A stretch of 8,432 nucleotides of DNA from Verrucomicrobia bacterium UBA6354 (GCA_002440145.1 DJRS01000014.1:1-8432); one strand, 5' to 3'; numbered from the stretch's first letter, positions 1-6,679 are shown. Numbers and translations: made by a program. The notes: a model not told the origin generated them from the sequence alone.

Positions 1-71
1 GAGGGGTTTTGCAATTACTTCACCTGTTTACCCTTGAGAATCAAATGCTTGTGGCGTTTTCGGTTTCGTTT

Positions 72-80
72 TGGTATAAT
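72..80 (+). promoter_or_regulatory. Extended -10 promoter element for the nhaC-type gene
   Basis: The sequence TGGTATAAT has a perfect TATAAT at 75-80 and the TG of an extended -10 at 72-73. No good -35 box lies at the usual distance; the 17-base-spaced hexamer is TGGCGT. The start point would fall near base 87, leaving a leader of about 58 bases before the ATG at 145. The same nonamer precedes ilvC and hisG, which supports a real promoter. It also argues against translation from an in-frame ATG at 34, which would lie upstream of the transcript. Confidence 0.75.
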
Positions 81-144
81 ATCCCGCAGATGTCAGCGGA
101 AGGTCTTCGTTGATGGATGCCAAGATTCTAATAAGAAAGTACAG

Positions 145-1920
145 ATGAAAACGCGATTTGTGTTCCTTTTGGCCCTCTTTGGAGGGGTGTTTGCCTTTGC
201 GCAACCGGCTTCGCCGCGCGCAGAGAGCCCGTCGACGTCTTTTCAGGTGTCGGTGGACGGCGCGACCAAGGATTACGACTTGTCTGCGTTTGAGTCCGCC
301 AAAGCCTATGTGGACGCCTACGCGGAGAACGTCCAGAACGACAAGGCGTTCCGGGAGCACGAGAAGCAGGCTCTCGCGACGGTGCGGACGAAGAACGCGT
401 TTTTCGGTTCGTGGTGGGCGGTGTTCCCTCCGCTGTTGGCCATCTTCCTCGCGCTTTTGACGAAGGAAGTCTATTCTTCGCTTTTCATCGGCATCGTCTC
501 GGGCGGACTTCTTTATTCGGGATTCTCGTTCGAGGGGACGCTGGTGCATGTGGTGCAGGACGGGTTTATCGCGTCCGTAGCCGATCCCTACAACATAGGG
601 ATCATATTCTTCCTTGTTTTGCTGGGAGCCCTGGTTGCCATGATGAACCGTACGGGCGGTTCGGCGGCATTCGGCCGTTGGGCGGCGACGCACATCAAAT
701 CGCGCGTGGGGGCGCAGGTGGCGACGATCATATTGGGGCTTCTTATCTTTGTGGACGACTATTTCAACTGTCTGACGGTCGGCAGCGTGATGCGTCCCGT
801 GACGGACGCCAAGCGCGTGTCGCGCGAAAAACTTTCCTATCTCATCGACGCGACGGCGGCGCCCGTCTGCATTATCGCGCCGATTTCAAGCTGGGCGGCG
901 GCGGTGGCCGGGTTCGCGAAGGGGGCGGGCGCGGAATCGGGCTTCTCGCTCTTTATCGCGGCGATTCCCTACAACTACTACGCGCTGCTTTCCATCGCGG
1001 CGATGTTCTTCTTCGCGCTGTCCAAGTTCGACTTCGGCCCCATGAAGCGCTATGAAGAGAAGGCGCTGAAGGAGGGCGTGTCGGATGCGGCGGAAGATTT
1101 CACGGCGGCGGCCGACCTGCTCGGGCGGAACGACAAGGGCAAGGTGTGCGATCTGCTCGTCCCCGTCCTGTTTCTCATCGTCGCCTGCACGGTCGGCATG
1201 ATCTATTCGGGCGGCTTCTTCGGTGGGGCCAACAGCGGCGATTTCATAAAATCGTTTTCCGATTCGGACGCCTCGGTCGGGCTGGCGCTGGGTTCGCTCG
1301 TCGCGCTCGTGTTTGCCGTGGCATTCTTCGTCTGCCGGCGCGTCATCCGCTTCAAGACGTGCATGGAAGCGTTCCCGGAAGGGTTCAAGGCGATGGTGCC
1401 GGCCATCATGATTCTGTGCTGCGCCTGGACATTGAAGGGGATGACCGATTCGCTCGGCGCGAAGATCTTCATTTCGGACCTGATCAACGGCCCTGCGGCG
1501 TCCCTGAAGGCGTTTTTGCCGGCGATCATCTTCGTGATAGCCTGCGTTTTGGGCTTCTCGACGGGCACGAGCTGGGGCACGTTCGGCATTCTGATACCGA
1601 TTGTTCTCGCGGCGATTCCGGGATCCACCATGACCATCGTCGCCGTCTCGGCCTGCATGGCGGGCGCGGTTTGCGGAGATCACTGCTCGCCCATTTCGGA
1701 CACTACGATCATGTCTTCCGCCGGCGCGCGCTGCAAGCACATAAACCACGTGAACACCCAATTGCCCTATGCGCTTGTGGTCGCCGGTGTTTCGTTCGTC
1801 GCCTATATCGTCGCGCCGCTGGTCGGTAACGTCTGGCTGGCGCTGGGCATCGCGCTTGTTCTGCTCCTGGCGACGCTTTCGGCGCTCAAAATGGCGCTTG
1901 GACGCCGTTCGCGCGGCTAA
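145..1920 (+). CDS. NhaC-family Na+/H+ antiporter with signal peptide and periplasmic N-terminal extension
   Basis: This 591-aa inner-membrane protein probably exchanges Na+ for H+, or a related ion or organic acid. Residues 1-19 look like a signal peptide, with likely cleavage after AFA before QPA. A polar stretch follows to about residue 88 and is probably periplasmic. The rest is a run of hydrophobic segments. Family motifs are clear: FVDDYFN at about 202-208, TGTSWGTFG at 473-481 and GDHCSPISDTT at 511-521, followed by the HINHVNTQLPYA stretch. These identify the NhaC/MleN-like superfamily well, but they do not fix the substrate, and malate/lactate or amino-acid antiport is possible. The ATG at 145 is preferred because it begins the signal peptide, follows an AAGAAAG purine tract at 133-139, and lies downstream of the promoter at 72-80. 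The protein is longer than classical NhaC because of the N-terminal extension. A DMT-type permease gene follows after 34 bases and is probably co-transcribed. Confidence 0.9.
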   Translation: MKTRFVFLLALFGGVFAFAQPASPRAESPSTSFQVSVDGATKDYDLSAFESAKAYVDAYAENVQNDKAFREHEKQALATVRTKNAFFGSWWAVFPPLLAIFLALLTKEVYSSLFIGIVSGGLLYSGFSFEGTLVHVVQDGFIASVADPYNIGIIFFLVLLGALVAMMNRTGGSAAFGRWAATHIKSRVGAQVATIILGLLIFVDDYFNCLTVGSVMRPVTDAKRVSREKLSYLIDATAAPVCIIAPISSWAAAVAGFAKGAGAESGFSLFIAAIPYNYYALLSIAAMFFFALSKFDFGPMKRYEEKALKEGVSDAAEDFTAAADLLGRNDKGKVCDLLVPVLFLIVACTVGMIYSGGFFGGANSGDFIKSFSDSDASVGLALGSLVALVFAVAFFVCRRVIRFKTCMEAFPEGFKAMVPAIMILCCAWTLKGMTDSLGAKIFISDLINGPAASLKAFLPAIIFVIACVLGFSTGTSWGTFGILIPIVLAAIPGSTMTIVAVSACMAGAVCGDHCSPISDTTIMSSAGARCKHINHVNTQLPYALVVAGVSFVAYIVAPLVGNVWLALGIALVLLLATLSALKMALGRRSRG

Positions 1921-1954
1921 TGGCGCACGGAGATTCTGCCGGGCGGCTGGGCAT

Positions 1955-2869
1955 ATGGGTCCGATTCTCCTGCTGCTGACGACCTTCATCTGGGGGACGG
2001 CGTTTCTTGCGCAGAAATACGGCGCCTCCGAGCTGGGGCCGTTCGGCATGACCGTCTTCCGCAATATCCTGGGCGGCGGGTTCCTGCTTGTCTGCATCTG
2101 GATGCGGCGTCTGGCAGGTGCGCGACGGGGAACTGCAGATTCCGCCGCGGAGCGGACAAGTGGCGCGGGACGCTCCATCTGGGCGGGTTTCTGTTGCGGC
2201 GTCCCGCTTTTCGCGGCCATGGCTTCTCAGCAGATCGGCATCAACTGGACGACGCCCGGCATCAGCGCCTTCCTGACGACCAACTACGTGCTGTTTGTCC
2301 CGCTCCTCGCGGCGTTTGCGACGCGGCGTTTGCCGTCGTGCCGCGTATGCGTGTGCGCGTTCGCGGCGCTTGGCGGAACCTACCTTATTTGCCTGACGGG
2401 CGAATCGGCCGGCCAGAATCTCGGGCGGATCGGGAAGGGTGAGGCCTGGACGATTTTGTGCGCCTTCTTCTTTGCCGTGCAGATGATGGTCGTCGACCGT
2501 TTCTCGAAGAAGAGCGACGTGCTGGTCATGAGCGCCGTCCAGCTCTTGACGTGTTCCGTCCTGGGCGCGCCTTTCCTTCTTTTGCCGAGCGAATCGGCGC
2601 CTTTGGCCGCGGGCGGTCTCCTTAAAGCCTGGCTTCCGCTCGTTTATTGCGGCGTTCTTTCCAGCGGCATCGCCTACACGCTCCAGAACTTCGGCCAGGC
2701 GCGCACGCCCCCGGCGTTGGCGGCCGTGATGCTGTCGCTGGAGTCGGTTTTCGGCGCGCTTTCGGGCTATGTCGTCCTGCACGACAAACTCTCCGCGGCG
2801 CAATTGACCGGGTGTGCGCTCGTTTTCGCCGCGGCGCTGCTTGTGCAAGTGCGCGGCGTGCGCCGTTAA
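1955..2869 (+). CDS. DMT superfamily (EamA) permease
   Basis: This 304-aa integral membrane protein has about ten predicted hydrophobic helices arranged as two EamA repeats, roughly residues 1-145 and 163-300. The first repeat opens with the typical FIWGTAFLAQK pattern. The second ends with the hallmark stretch containing YCGVLSSGIAYTLQ, then SLESVFGALSG and a closing helix. Members export metabolites or amino acids, or act as uncharacterised transporters; the substrate cannot be read from the sequence. A polar insert at about 50-76, rich in Arg, Ala and Gly, lies in the loop after the second helix. The ATG at 1955 was chosen because the first helix begins directly after it. The ribosome-binding site is weak (GGGCGG about ten bases upstream), so translation may be coupled to the antiporter gene ending at 1920. 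No promoter is visible between the two genes. Confidence 0.87.
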   Translation: MGPILLLLTTFIWGTAFLAQKYGASELGPFGMTVFRNILGGGFLLVCIWMRRLAGARRGTADSAAERTSGAGRSIWAGFCCGVPLFAAMASQQIGINWTTPGISAFLTTNYVLFVPLLAAFATRRLPSCRVCVCAFAALGGTYLICLTGESAGQNLGRIGKGEAWTILCAFFFAVQMMVVDRFSKKSDVLVMSAVQLLTCSVLGAPFLLLPSESAPLAAGGLLKAWLPLVYCGVLSSGIAYTLQNFGQARTPPALAAVMLSLESVFGALSGYVVLHDKLSAAQLTGCALVFAAALLVQVRGVRR

Positions 2870-3101
2870 GCATACCCTCGACGGGGGAAACGCCTCTTTC
2901 ATCCATAAAGCGCCGTTTTTCTCTTCCCCCGACTCTCCCCCGCAGTAGGGGCCGCCACCCCCATGCGGGCGTTTCTTGCGGGCTCTTGCCTTCCGCTTTC
3001 GCAATCGTTCCTTTCCCTTTTTGGCCCTCGCTCTCCACCCATCGGAACGGTCTGTCCCGGGTGTCTCGCGACAGGGTACGCTTTTCCATGAAGAAAAGGG
3101 G
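2870..3101. other. Gene-free pyrimidine-rich spacer
   Basis: This is the spacer between the DMT permease gene and the ilvC promoter. Open frames crossing it on either strand have no recognisable protein character. Bases 2891-3040 are about 73% C+T on the + strand by direct counting. The only clear structure is the hairpin at 2938-2969. I see no tRNA, riboswitch or coding remnant. Confidence 0.5.
2938..2969 (+). terminator. Hairpin after the DMT permease gene, possible weak terminator
   Basis: CCCGCA at 2938-2943 pairs with TGCGGG at 2964-2969. Inside it, GGGG pairs with CCCC across a small asymmetric internal loop, leaving a CCGCCA loop. The downstream tract is only GTTTCTTG, so intrinsic termination would be weak. 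The hairpin is 68 bases past the permease stop codon. It could equally be a structured element of unknown use. Confidence 0.35.
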
Positions 3102-3130
3102 TGCACAACGGAGATAAAATATGGTATAAT
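3102..3130 (+). promoter_or_regulatory. ilvC promoter (-35 TGCACA, extended -10 TGGTATAAT)
   Basis: TATAAT at 3125-3130 is preceded by TGG, giving an extended -10. TGCACA at 3102-3107 matches four of six -35 consensus bases at exactly 17 bases spacing. The predicted start near 3137 leaves a leader of only about 27 bases, too short for an attenuator or riboswitch. Confidence 0.8.
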
Positions 3131-3163
3131 ACGGGCTGTTTTCCATGAAAGAAGGATACAACA

Positions 3164-4273
3164 ATGAAGATAAAGTTCGGTAAAGTCACTGAGAACATCA
3201 CGACGCGCAAAGAGTTTCCGCTCAAGAAGGCGCAGCAGGTGCTGAAGGGCAAGACGGTTGCCGTTCTGGGTTACGGCATCCAGGGGCCGGGTCAGGCGCT
3301 GAACATGCGCGACAACGGCATCAACGTGATTGTCGGCCAGCGCAAGAGCACGAAGGCGAACAGCTCGTGGATGCGCGCGAAGAAGGACGGCTGGGTCGAG
3401 GGCAAGACGCTCTTCTCGCTCGAAGAAGCCGCCGAAAAGGGCGACATCGTCATGATGCTGGTGTCCGATGGTTCGCTGCCGCAGGTGTGGGAGAAGATCG
3501 CGCCATACGTGACGCCGGGCAAGTATCTCTATTTCTCGCATGGGTTCGGCTACGTCTACAACAAGTTGACGGGCGTGAAACCTCCGAAGGGCGTGGGCGT
3601 GATCATGGTGGCGCCGAAGGGTTCGGGCACGAGCGTGCGCCGCAACTTCCTCTCGGGCGCGGGCATCAACAGCTCGTTCGCGTTCGAGCCGAACGGGATG
3701 AAGGCGAAGGACGTGGAGGAAGTGACGAAGGCGATCGGCATCGCGGTCGGTTCGGGCTACCTCTTCCCGACGACATTCCAGAACGAAGTGACGAGCGACC
3801 TCGTCGGCGAGCGCGGCATTCTGATGGGTGCGCTGGCGGGCGTGATGGAAGCGCAGTACGAGACGCTGCGCGCGAACGGCCACTCGCCGTCCGAGGCGTT
3901 CAACGAAACGTGCGAAGAGCTGACCCAGTCGCTCATTCGTCTTGTGGACGAAAACGGCATGGATTGGATGTACGGCAACTGCTCGCAGACGGCGCAGCAT
4001 GGTGCGTTGAAGTGGCGTCCGATCTTCAAGAAGGCGACGCTCCCCGTCTTCAACCGTCTCTACAAGAGCGTGAAGTCGATGAACGAGGCGAAGGAAGTCA
4101 TCCGCGACACGGGTTGCACGGACTACAAGGAGAAGATGCTCGCCAAGCTTGAAGACCTGCACAACCACGAAATGTGGCAGGCCGGCGCGGCCGTGCGTTC
4201 GCTCCGTCCGCACGAAGCGGCGAAGGGCAATGCGGGTTCCGCCGGTTGGGGTGGCCGCAAGGTCGTCAAGTAA
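3164..4273 (+). CDS. ilvC: Ketol-acid reductoisomerase (NADP+), Bacteroidetes/yeast-like type
   Basis: The enzyme performs the second step of valine, leucine and isoleucine synthesis. It isomerises and reduces 2-acetolactate or 2-aceto-2-hydroxybutyrate using NAD(P)H and Mg2+ in the cytoplasm. The 369-aa product has the Rossmann fingerprint GYGIQGPGQA at 36-45 and the cofactor-phosphate loop after GQRKS at 58-62. SHGF lies at 125-128 and APKGSG at 150-155. Probable metal and substrate ligands are D212 and E216 (SDLVGERG), E248 and E252, and the serine of NCSQTAQ at 274. The wording APKGSGTS, the SPSEAFNE region and VDENGMDWMY resembles Bacteroidetes and fungal enzymes more than short class I or E. 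coli-type class II enzymes. The C-terminus carries an extra Gly/Ala/Lys-rich tail from about 352. GAAGGA at 3151-3156 sits seven bases before the ATG. The gene has its own promoter and terminator, without ilvB, ilvN or ilvD beside it. Confidence 0.96.
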   Translation: MKIKFGKVTENITTRKEFPLKKAQQVLKGKTVAVLGYGIQGPGQALNMRDNGINVIVGQRKSTKANSSWMRAKKDGWVEGKTLFSLEEAAEKGDIVMMLVSDGSLPQVWEKIAPYVTPGKYLYFSHGFGYVYNKLTGVKPPKGVGVIMVAPKGSGTSVRRNFLSGAGINSSFAFEPNGMKAKDVEEVTKAIGIAVGSGYLFPTTFQNEVTSDLVGERGILMGALAGVMEAQYETLRANGHSPSEAFNETCEELTQSLIRLVDENGMDWMYGNCSQTAQHGALKWRPIFKKATLPVFNRLYKSVKSMNEAKEVIRDTGCTDYKEKMLAKLEDLHNHEMWQAGAAVRSLRPHEAAKGNAGSAGWGGRKVVK

Positions 4274-4283
4274 TGTTGGCGCG

Positions 4284-4301
4284 GGCCCTACATCCAGGGC
4301 C
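4284..4301 (+). other. Small hairpin just after ilvC
   Basis: GGCCCT at 4284-4289 pairs with AGGGCC at 4296-4301 around a six-base loop, eleven bases after the ilvC stop. It has no T tract and lies 15 bases ahead of the terminator proper, so it may protect the mRNA 3' end or be incidental. Confidence 0.4.
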
Positions 4302-4316
4302 GGCGATTCATCAGGG

Positions 4317-4352
4317 AAAGGGCGCGCTCCGGTGTCGGGGCGCCCTCTTTTT
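4317..4352 (+). terminator. Intrinsic terminator of ilvC
   Basis: GGGCGC at 4320-4325 pairs with GCGCCC at 4340-4345, extended by A4319-T4346. An inner CCG/CGG pairing at 4329-4331 and 4336-4338 can close the loop. TCTTTTT follows at 4346-4352. A GC-rich stem plus T tract about 50 bases after the ilvC stop is a good factor-independent terminator. Confidence 0.85.
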
Positions 4353-4449
4353 CGTCTCCCGTCCGCGGCATTCTGTTTGTGGGGCGGTGATTTCCCGCGG
4401 CGATCGGGGGGCTTTGTCGGCTATCCTTCCGCAAATATAAAGATTTCAC

Positions 4450-4479
4450 TTGCATTCGGATGCCGAAATATGATATACT
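4450..4479 (+). promoter_or_regulatory. Promoter of the HTH-aldolase gene (extended -10 TGATATACT)
   Basis: TGATATACT at 4471-4479 is a one-mismatch extended -10. TTGCAT at 4450-4455 is a plausible -35 at 18 bases spacing. The transcription start is predicted near 4486, only about four bases before the ATG at 4490. The transcript would therefore be leaderless or nearly so for the long protein form. Confidence 0.65.
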
Positions 4480-4489
4480 TCCACTTGTC

Positions 4490-5698
4490 ATGACGACGGA
4501 AGGATACATATCGGTGGCTGAGGCTGCGGAAGGATGGCGTGTTTCGACGCGCCGCGTCCGGGATCTCTGTGCGAACGGACGGATTCCCGGTGCGATCGTC
4601 GAAGGACGTGGATGGTTGATTCCTTCCGCCGCGGTCAAGCCTGCGGATGGCCGTACCGTCACGGTACGTCGCGAAAACAACAAGCCGGAAGGCAGTTCGC
4701 CGCCGTCTGACAAAGAGGAAAAGAAAATGAGCAAAGAAAGAACTCTGATGAGTTATTGCCCCGATATCAAGGTCTTTGATGCGACCTTGCGCGATGGAGG
4801 GCTGGTCAACAACTTCGGATTCAGCGATGAATTCGTCAAGGCTTTGTACCGCGCGAATATCGCCGCGGGCGTCGACTATATGGAATTTGGCTACCGCGCA
4901 TCCAAAAAGATGTTCGACCCGAAGGCTTTCGGCAAGTGGAAGTTTACGGACGAGGAGGATATTCGCGCCATCGTCGGCGACAAGAACGATTCGCCGATGA
5001 AGATCGCCATCATGGCGGACGCCGGGCGTTGCGACTACAAGACGGACATCCTTCCGAAGAAGGACTCGGTCGTGGACACGATCCGTGTGGCGTGCTATGT
5101 GCACCAGATTCCGCTCGCGATCGACATGATAGAGGATGCGAAAGCGAAAGGCTACGAGGTTACGTGCAATCTCATGGCGGTGTCGAAGGTCATCGGCAAC
5201 GAGCTGGACGCGGGATTGAAGATGCTGGCGGCCTCGCCGGCGGACGTTTTGTACCTCGTCGACTCCTTCGGCAACTTCTATCCGGAGCAGATCACGACCT
5301 ACGCCAAGAGGTACGTGGAGGCGATGGGGGGCAAGAAGGTGGGCTTCCATGGCCACAACAACCAGCAACTCGCCTTCGCGAACACGATCGAGGCGTGCCG
5401 GTGGGGCGTGGACTACCTGGACGTCACGGTCAACGGCATGGGGCGCGGCGCCGGGAACTGTTTCTCCGAGCAGCTCCTCAGTTTCCTGAAGAATCCGAAG
5501 TACTCGGCCCTGCCGATCCTGGAATTCATCGAGAAGTACATGCTCGACGTGAAGAAGAGCGGCGCCGTGTGGGGGTACGACGTCCCGTATTTGCTGACGG
5601 GCGTCATGAACTGCCATCCGTCTTCGGCCATCAAATTCATCAAGGAGGGACGCACGGACTACGTGCAGCTCGCGCACGAGCTTGTCGAGAACGAGTGA
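4490..5698 (+). CDS. Fusion of an excisionase-like HTH domain to an HMGL-like (DRE-TIM) aldolase-type protein
   Basis: Read from the ATG at 4490, the product is 402 aa. Residues 7-45 form a MerR/excisionase-like winged helix (ISVAEAAEGW, STRRVRDLC, GRIPGA, GWLIP) ending in KPADGR, a pattern I associate with small HTH proteins of gut bacteria. A charged Pro/Lys/Glu linker runs to residue 79. An HMGL-like aldolase TIM barrel follows. In barrel numbering from the internal Met: D18, R22 and D23 (DATLRDGG), E53, metal ligands H208 and H210 (HGHNN), and NGMGRGAGN at 236-244. These support a divalent-metal C-C lyase or aldolase of the 4-hydroxy-2-oxovalerate aldolase-like group; the substrate is unknown. 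An ATG at 4727 with GAGGAA six bases upstream could give a 323-aa barrel alone. A GTG at 4514 with AAGGA nine bases upstream is another candidate start, but it would trim the HTH. An ATG at 4460 lies upstream of the predicted transcript start. The neighbours ilvC and hisG hint at amino-acid metabolism but do not prove it. Confidence 0.82.
   Translation: MTTEGYISVAEAAEGWRVSTRRVRDLCANGRIPGAIVEGRGWLIPSAAVKPADGRTVTVRRENNKPEGSSPPSDKEEKKMSKERTLMSYCPDIKVFDATLRDGGLVNNFGFSDEFVKALYRANIAAGVDYMEFGYRASKKMFDPKAFGKWKFTDEEDIRAIVGDKNDSPMKIAIMADAGRCDYKTDILPKKDSVVDTIRVACYVHQIPLAIDMIEDAKAKGYEVTCNLMAVSKVIGNELDAGLKMLAASPADVLYLVDSFGNFYPEQITTYAKRYVEAMGGKKVGFHGHNNQQLAFANTIEACRWGVDYLDVTVNGMGRGAGNCFSEQLLSFLKNPKYSALPILEFIEKYMLDVKKSGAVWGYDVPYLLTGVMNCHPSSAIKFIKEGRTDYVQLAHELVENE
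4715..4729 (+). promoter_or_regulatory. Strong internal ribosome-binding site and ATG at the HTH/aldolase junction
   Basis: GAGGAA at 4715-4720 lies six bases before an in-frame ATG at 4727-4729, exactly where the linker ends and the barrel begins. It is a better initiation site than anything ahead of the long form and may produce the aldolase without its HTH domain. Confidence 0.65.
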
Positions 5699-5744
5699 TC
5701 CCGGGGCGATGTGAAAAATACCCCTTTTATCGTCGCGCAATAAA

Positions 5745-5753
5745 TGGTATAAT
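5745..5753 (+). promoter_or_regulatory. hisG promoter (extended -10 TGGTATAAT)
   Basis: A perfect TATAAT at 5748-5753 is preceded by TGG, identical to the elements ahead of the antiporter gene and ilvC. No convincing -35 is present; TTTATC at 5726-5731 matches only three of six bases. The predicted start near 5760 gives a leader of about 50 bases. Confidence 0.75.
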
Positions 5754-5774
5754 AAATCGAAATGTTGGGCTTTT

Positions 5775-5792
5775 GCCGACTCCAAGGTCGGC
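5775..5792 (+). promoter_or_regulatory. Hairpin in the hisG 5' leader
   Basis: GCCGAC at 5775-5780 pairs perfectly with GTCGGC at 5787-5792. A T-G pair can extend the stem to seven pairs with a CCAA tetraloop. It lies between the predicted start point and the purine-rich ribosome-binding tract (AAGAAAGAAAG, 5797-5807). No T tract follows, so it is not an intrinsic terminator. It could modulate translation or mRNA stability. There is no His-codon leader peptide or T-box motif. Confidence 0.5.
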
Positions 5793-5809
5793 TCTAAGAA
5801 AGAAAGATA

Positions 5810-6679
5810 ATGGCGATAGTATTAGGACTTCCTAAAGGCAGCTTGCAGGAATCGACCTTCGCGCTCTTCAAGCGCGCGGGTTTCAACGTCTCCTGTTCGA
5901 GCCGCAGTTACATTCCCTCGATCGACGACCCGGAGATCAAGTGCCGTCTGTTGCGTCCGCAGGAAATGAGCCGCTATGTCGAGCTCGGTTTGCTGGACGC
6001 CGGCATCTGCGGCTACGACTGGGTGTACGAAAACGGCAGCGATGTCGAGGAAGTGTGCGAACTCAACTACTCCAAGGCGACCTCGAATCCCGTGCGCTGG
6101 GTGCTGGCGGTCCCGAACGATTCGCCGGTCAAGACGGCGAAAGACCTGGAGGGGAAGCGCATCGCGACGGAGGCCATCGGGCTCACGAAGCGCTATCTGG
6201 AGAAGCACGGCGTCAAGGCCGACGTGGAGTTCAGCTGGGGCGCGACGGAAGTGAAAGCCCCCGAGCTTGTCGACGCGATTGTGGATTTGACGGAGACCGG
6301 CAGCTCGCTCCGCGCGAACAATCTGCGCATCGTGGATACGATTTTGACGTCCACGACACGCTTTATCGCGAACAAAGAGAGCTGGAAGAATCCGGAAAAG
6401 CGCGCGAAACTCGAACAGCTCAAGATGCTCCTCGTTGGCGCGCTGGAGGCGCAGCGCCGCGTGCTCCTCAAATGCAACGCGCCGAAGGCGACGCTCGACG
6501 CGGTCGTCAAGCTCATGCCGGCCCTGCACGCGCCGACGGTCAACATGCTCAGCGGCGGCGACTGGTTCGCGGTGGAGAGTGTGGTGGAAGAGAAGCTTGT
6601 GCGCGATCTCATTCCCCAGTTGCGCAAGGCGAGCGCGACGGGGATCATCGAATTGCCGCTCAACAAAATCATTTTCTGA
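5810..6679 (+). CDS. hisG: ATP phosphoribosyltransferase, long form
   Basis: HisG catalyses the first, committed step of histidine synthesis in the cytoplasm, joining ATP and PRPP to give phosphoribosyl-ATP. The 289-aa length is that of the hexameric long form. The two-lobed periplasmic-binding-like catalytic region covers about residues 1-208. The PRPP-binding signature is APELVDAIVDLTETGSSLRA at 150-169. The N-terminus AIVLGLPKGSL is typical. An ACT-like regulatory domain from about 210 to the end should allow histidine feedback, so no HisZ partner is required. The ATG follows an AAGAAAGAAAG tract three bases upstream that acts as a purine-rich, imperfect Shine-Dalgarno. The gene has its own promoter at 5745-5753. 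No other his gene is present in the window, so histidine genes appear to be dispersed. Confidence 0.96.
   Translation: MAIVLGLPKGSLQESTFALFKRAGFNVSCSSRSYIPSIDDPEIKCRLLRPQEMSRYVELGLLDAGICGYDWVYENGSDVEEVCELNYSKATSNPVRWVLAVPNDSPVKTAKDLEGKRIATEAIGLTKRYLEKHGVKADVEFSWGATEVKAPELVDAIVDLTETGSSLRANNLRIVDTILTSTTRFIANKESWKNPEKRAKLEQLKMLLVGALEAQRRVLLKCNAPKATLDAVVKLMPALHAPTVNMLSGGDWFAVESVVEEKLVRDLIPQLRKASATGIIELPLNKIIF

Noticed and set aside
34..144. Upstream ATG at 34 as start of the antiporter gene
   Set aside because: It lies upstream of the predicted -10 at 75-80 and adds a basic, non-signal-like segment ahead of a good signal peptide at 145.
886..2220. 444-codon minus-strand open frame opposite the antiporter gene
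   Set aside because: The translation is Arg/Asp/Gln-rich with no domain, and the opposite strand encodes clear NhaC motifs throughout.
3052..3074. CTGTC/GACAG inverted repeat upstream of ilvC as a regulatory hairpin
   Set aside because: Five pairs with a 13-base loop, located upstream of the predicted transcript start; likely chance.
1886..4213. Long 775-codon open frame on the minus strand across DMT permease, spacer and ilvC
   Set aside because: Its product is an Arg/His-rich low-complexity string, typical of an antisense shadow in GC-rich coding DNA. It crosses three independent features, including the ilvC promoter, and shows no family motif.
5703..5730. GGGG...CCCCTTTTAT as a terminator of the aldolase gene
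   Set aside because: Only four G-C pairs with a 14-base loop; too weak to call, and it overlaps the hisG promoter region.
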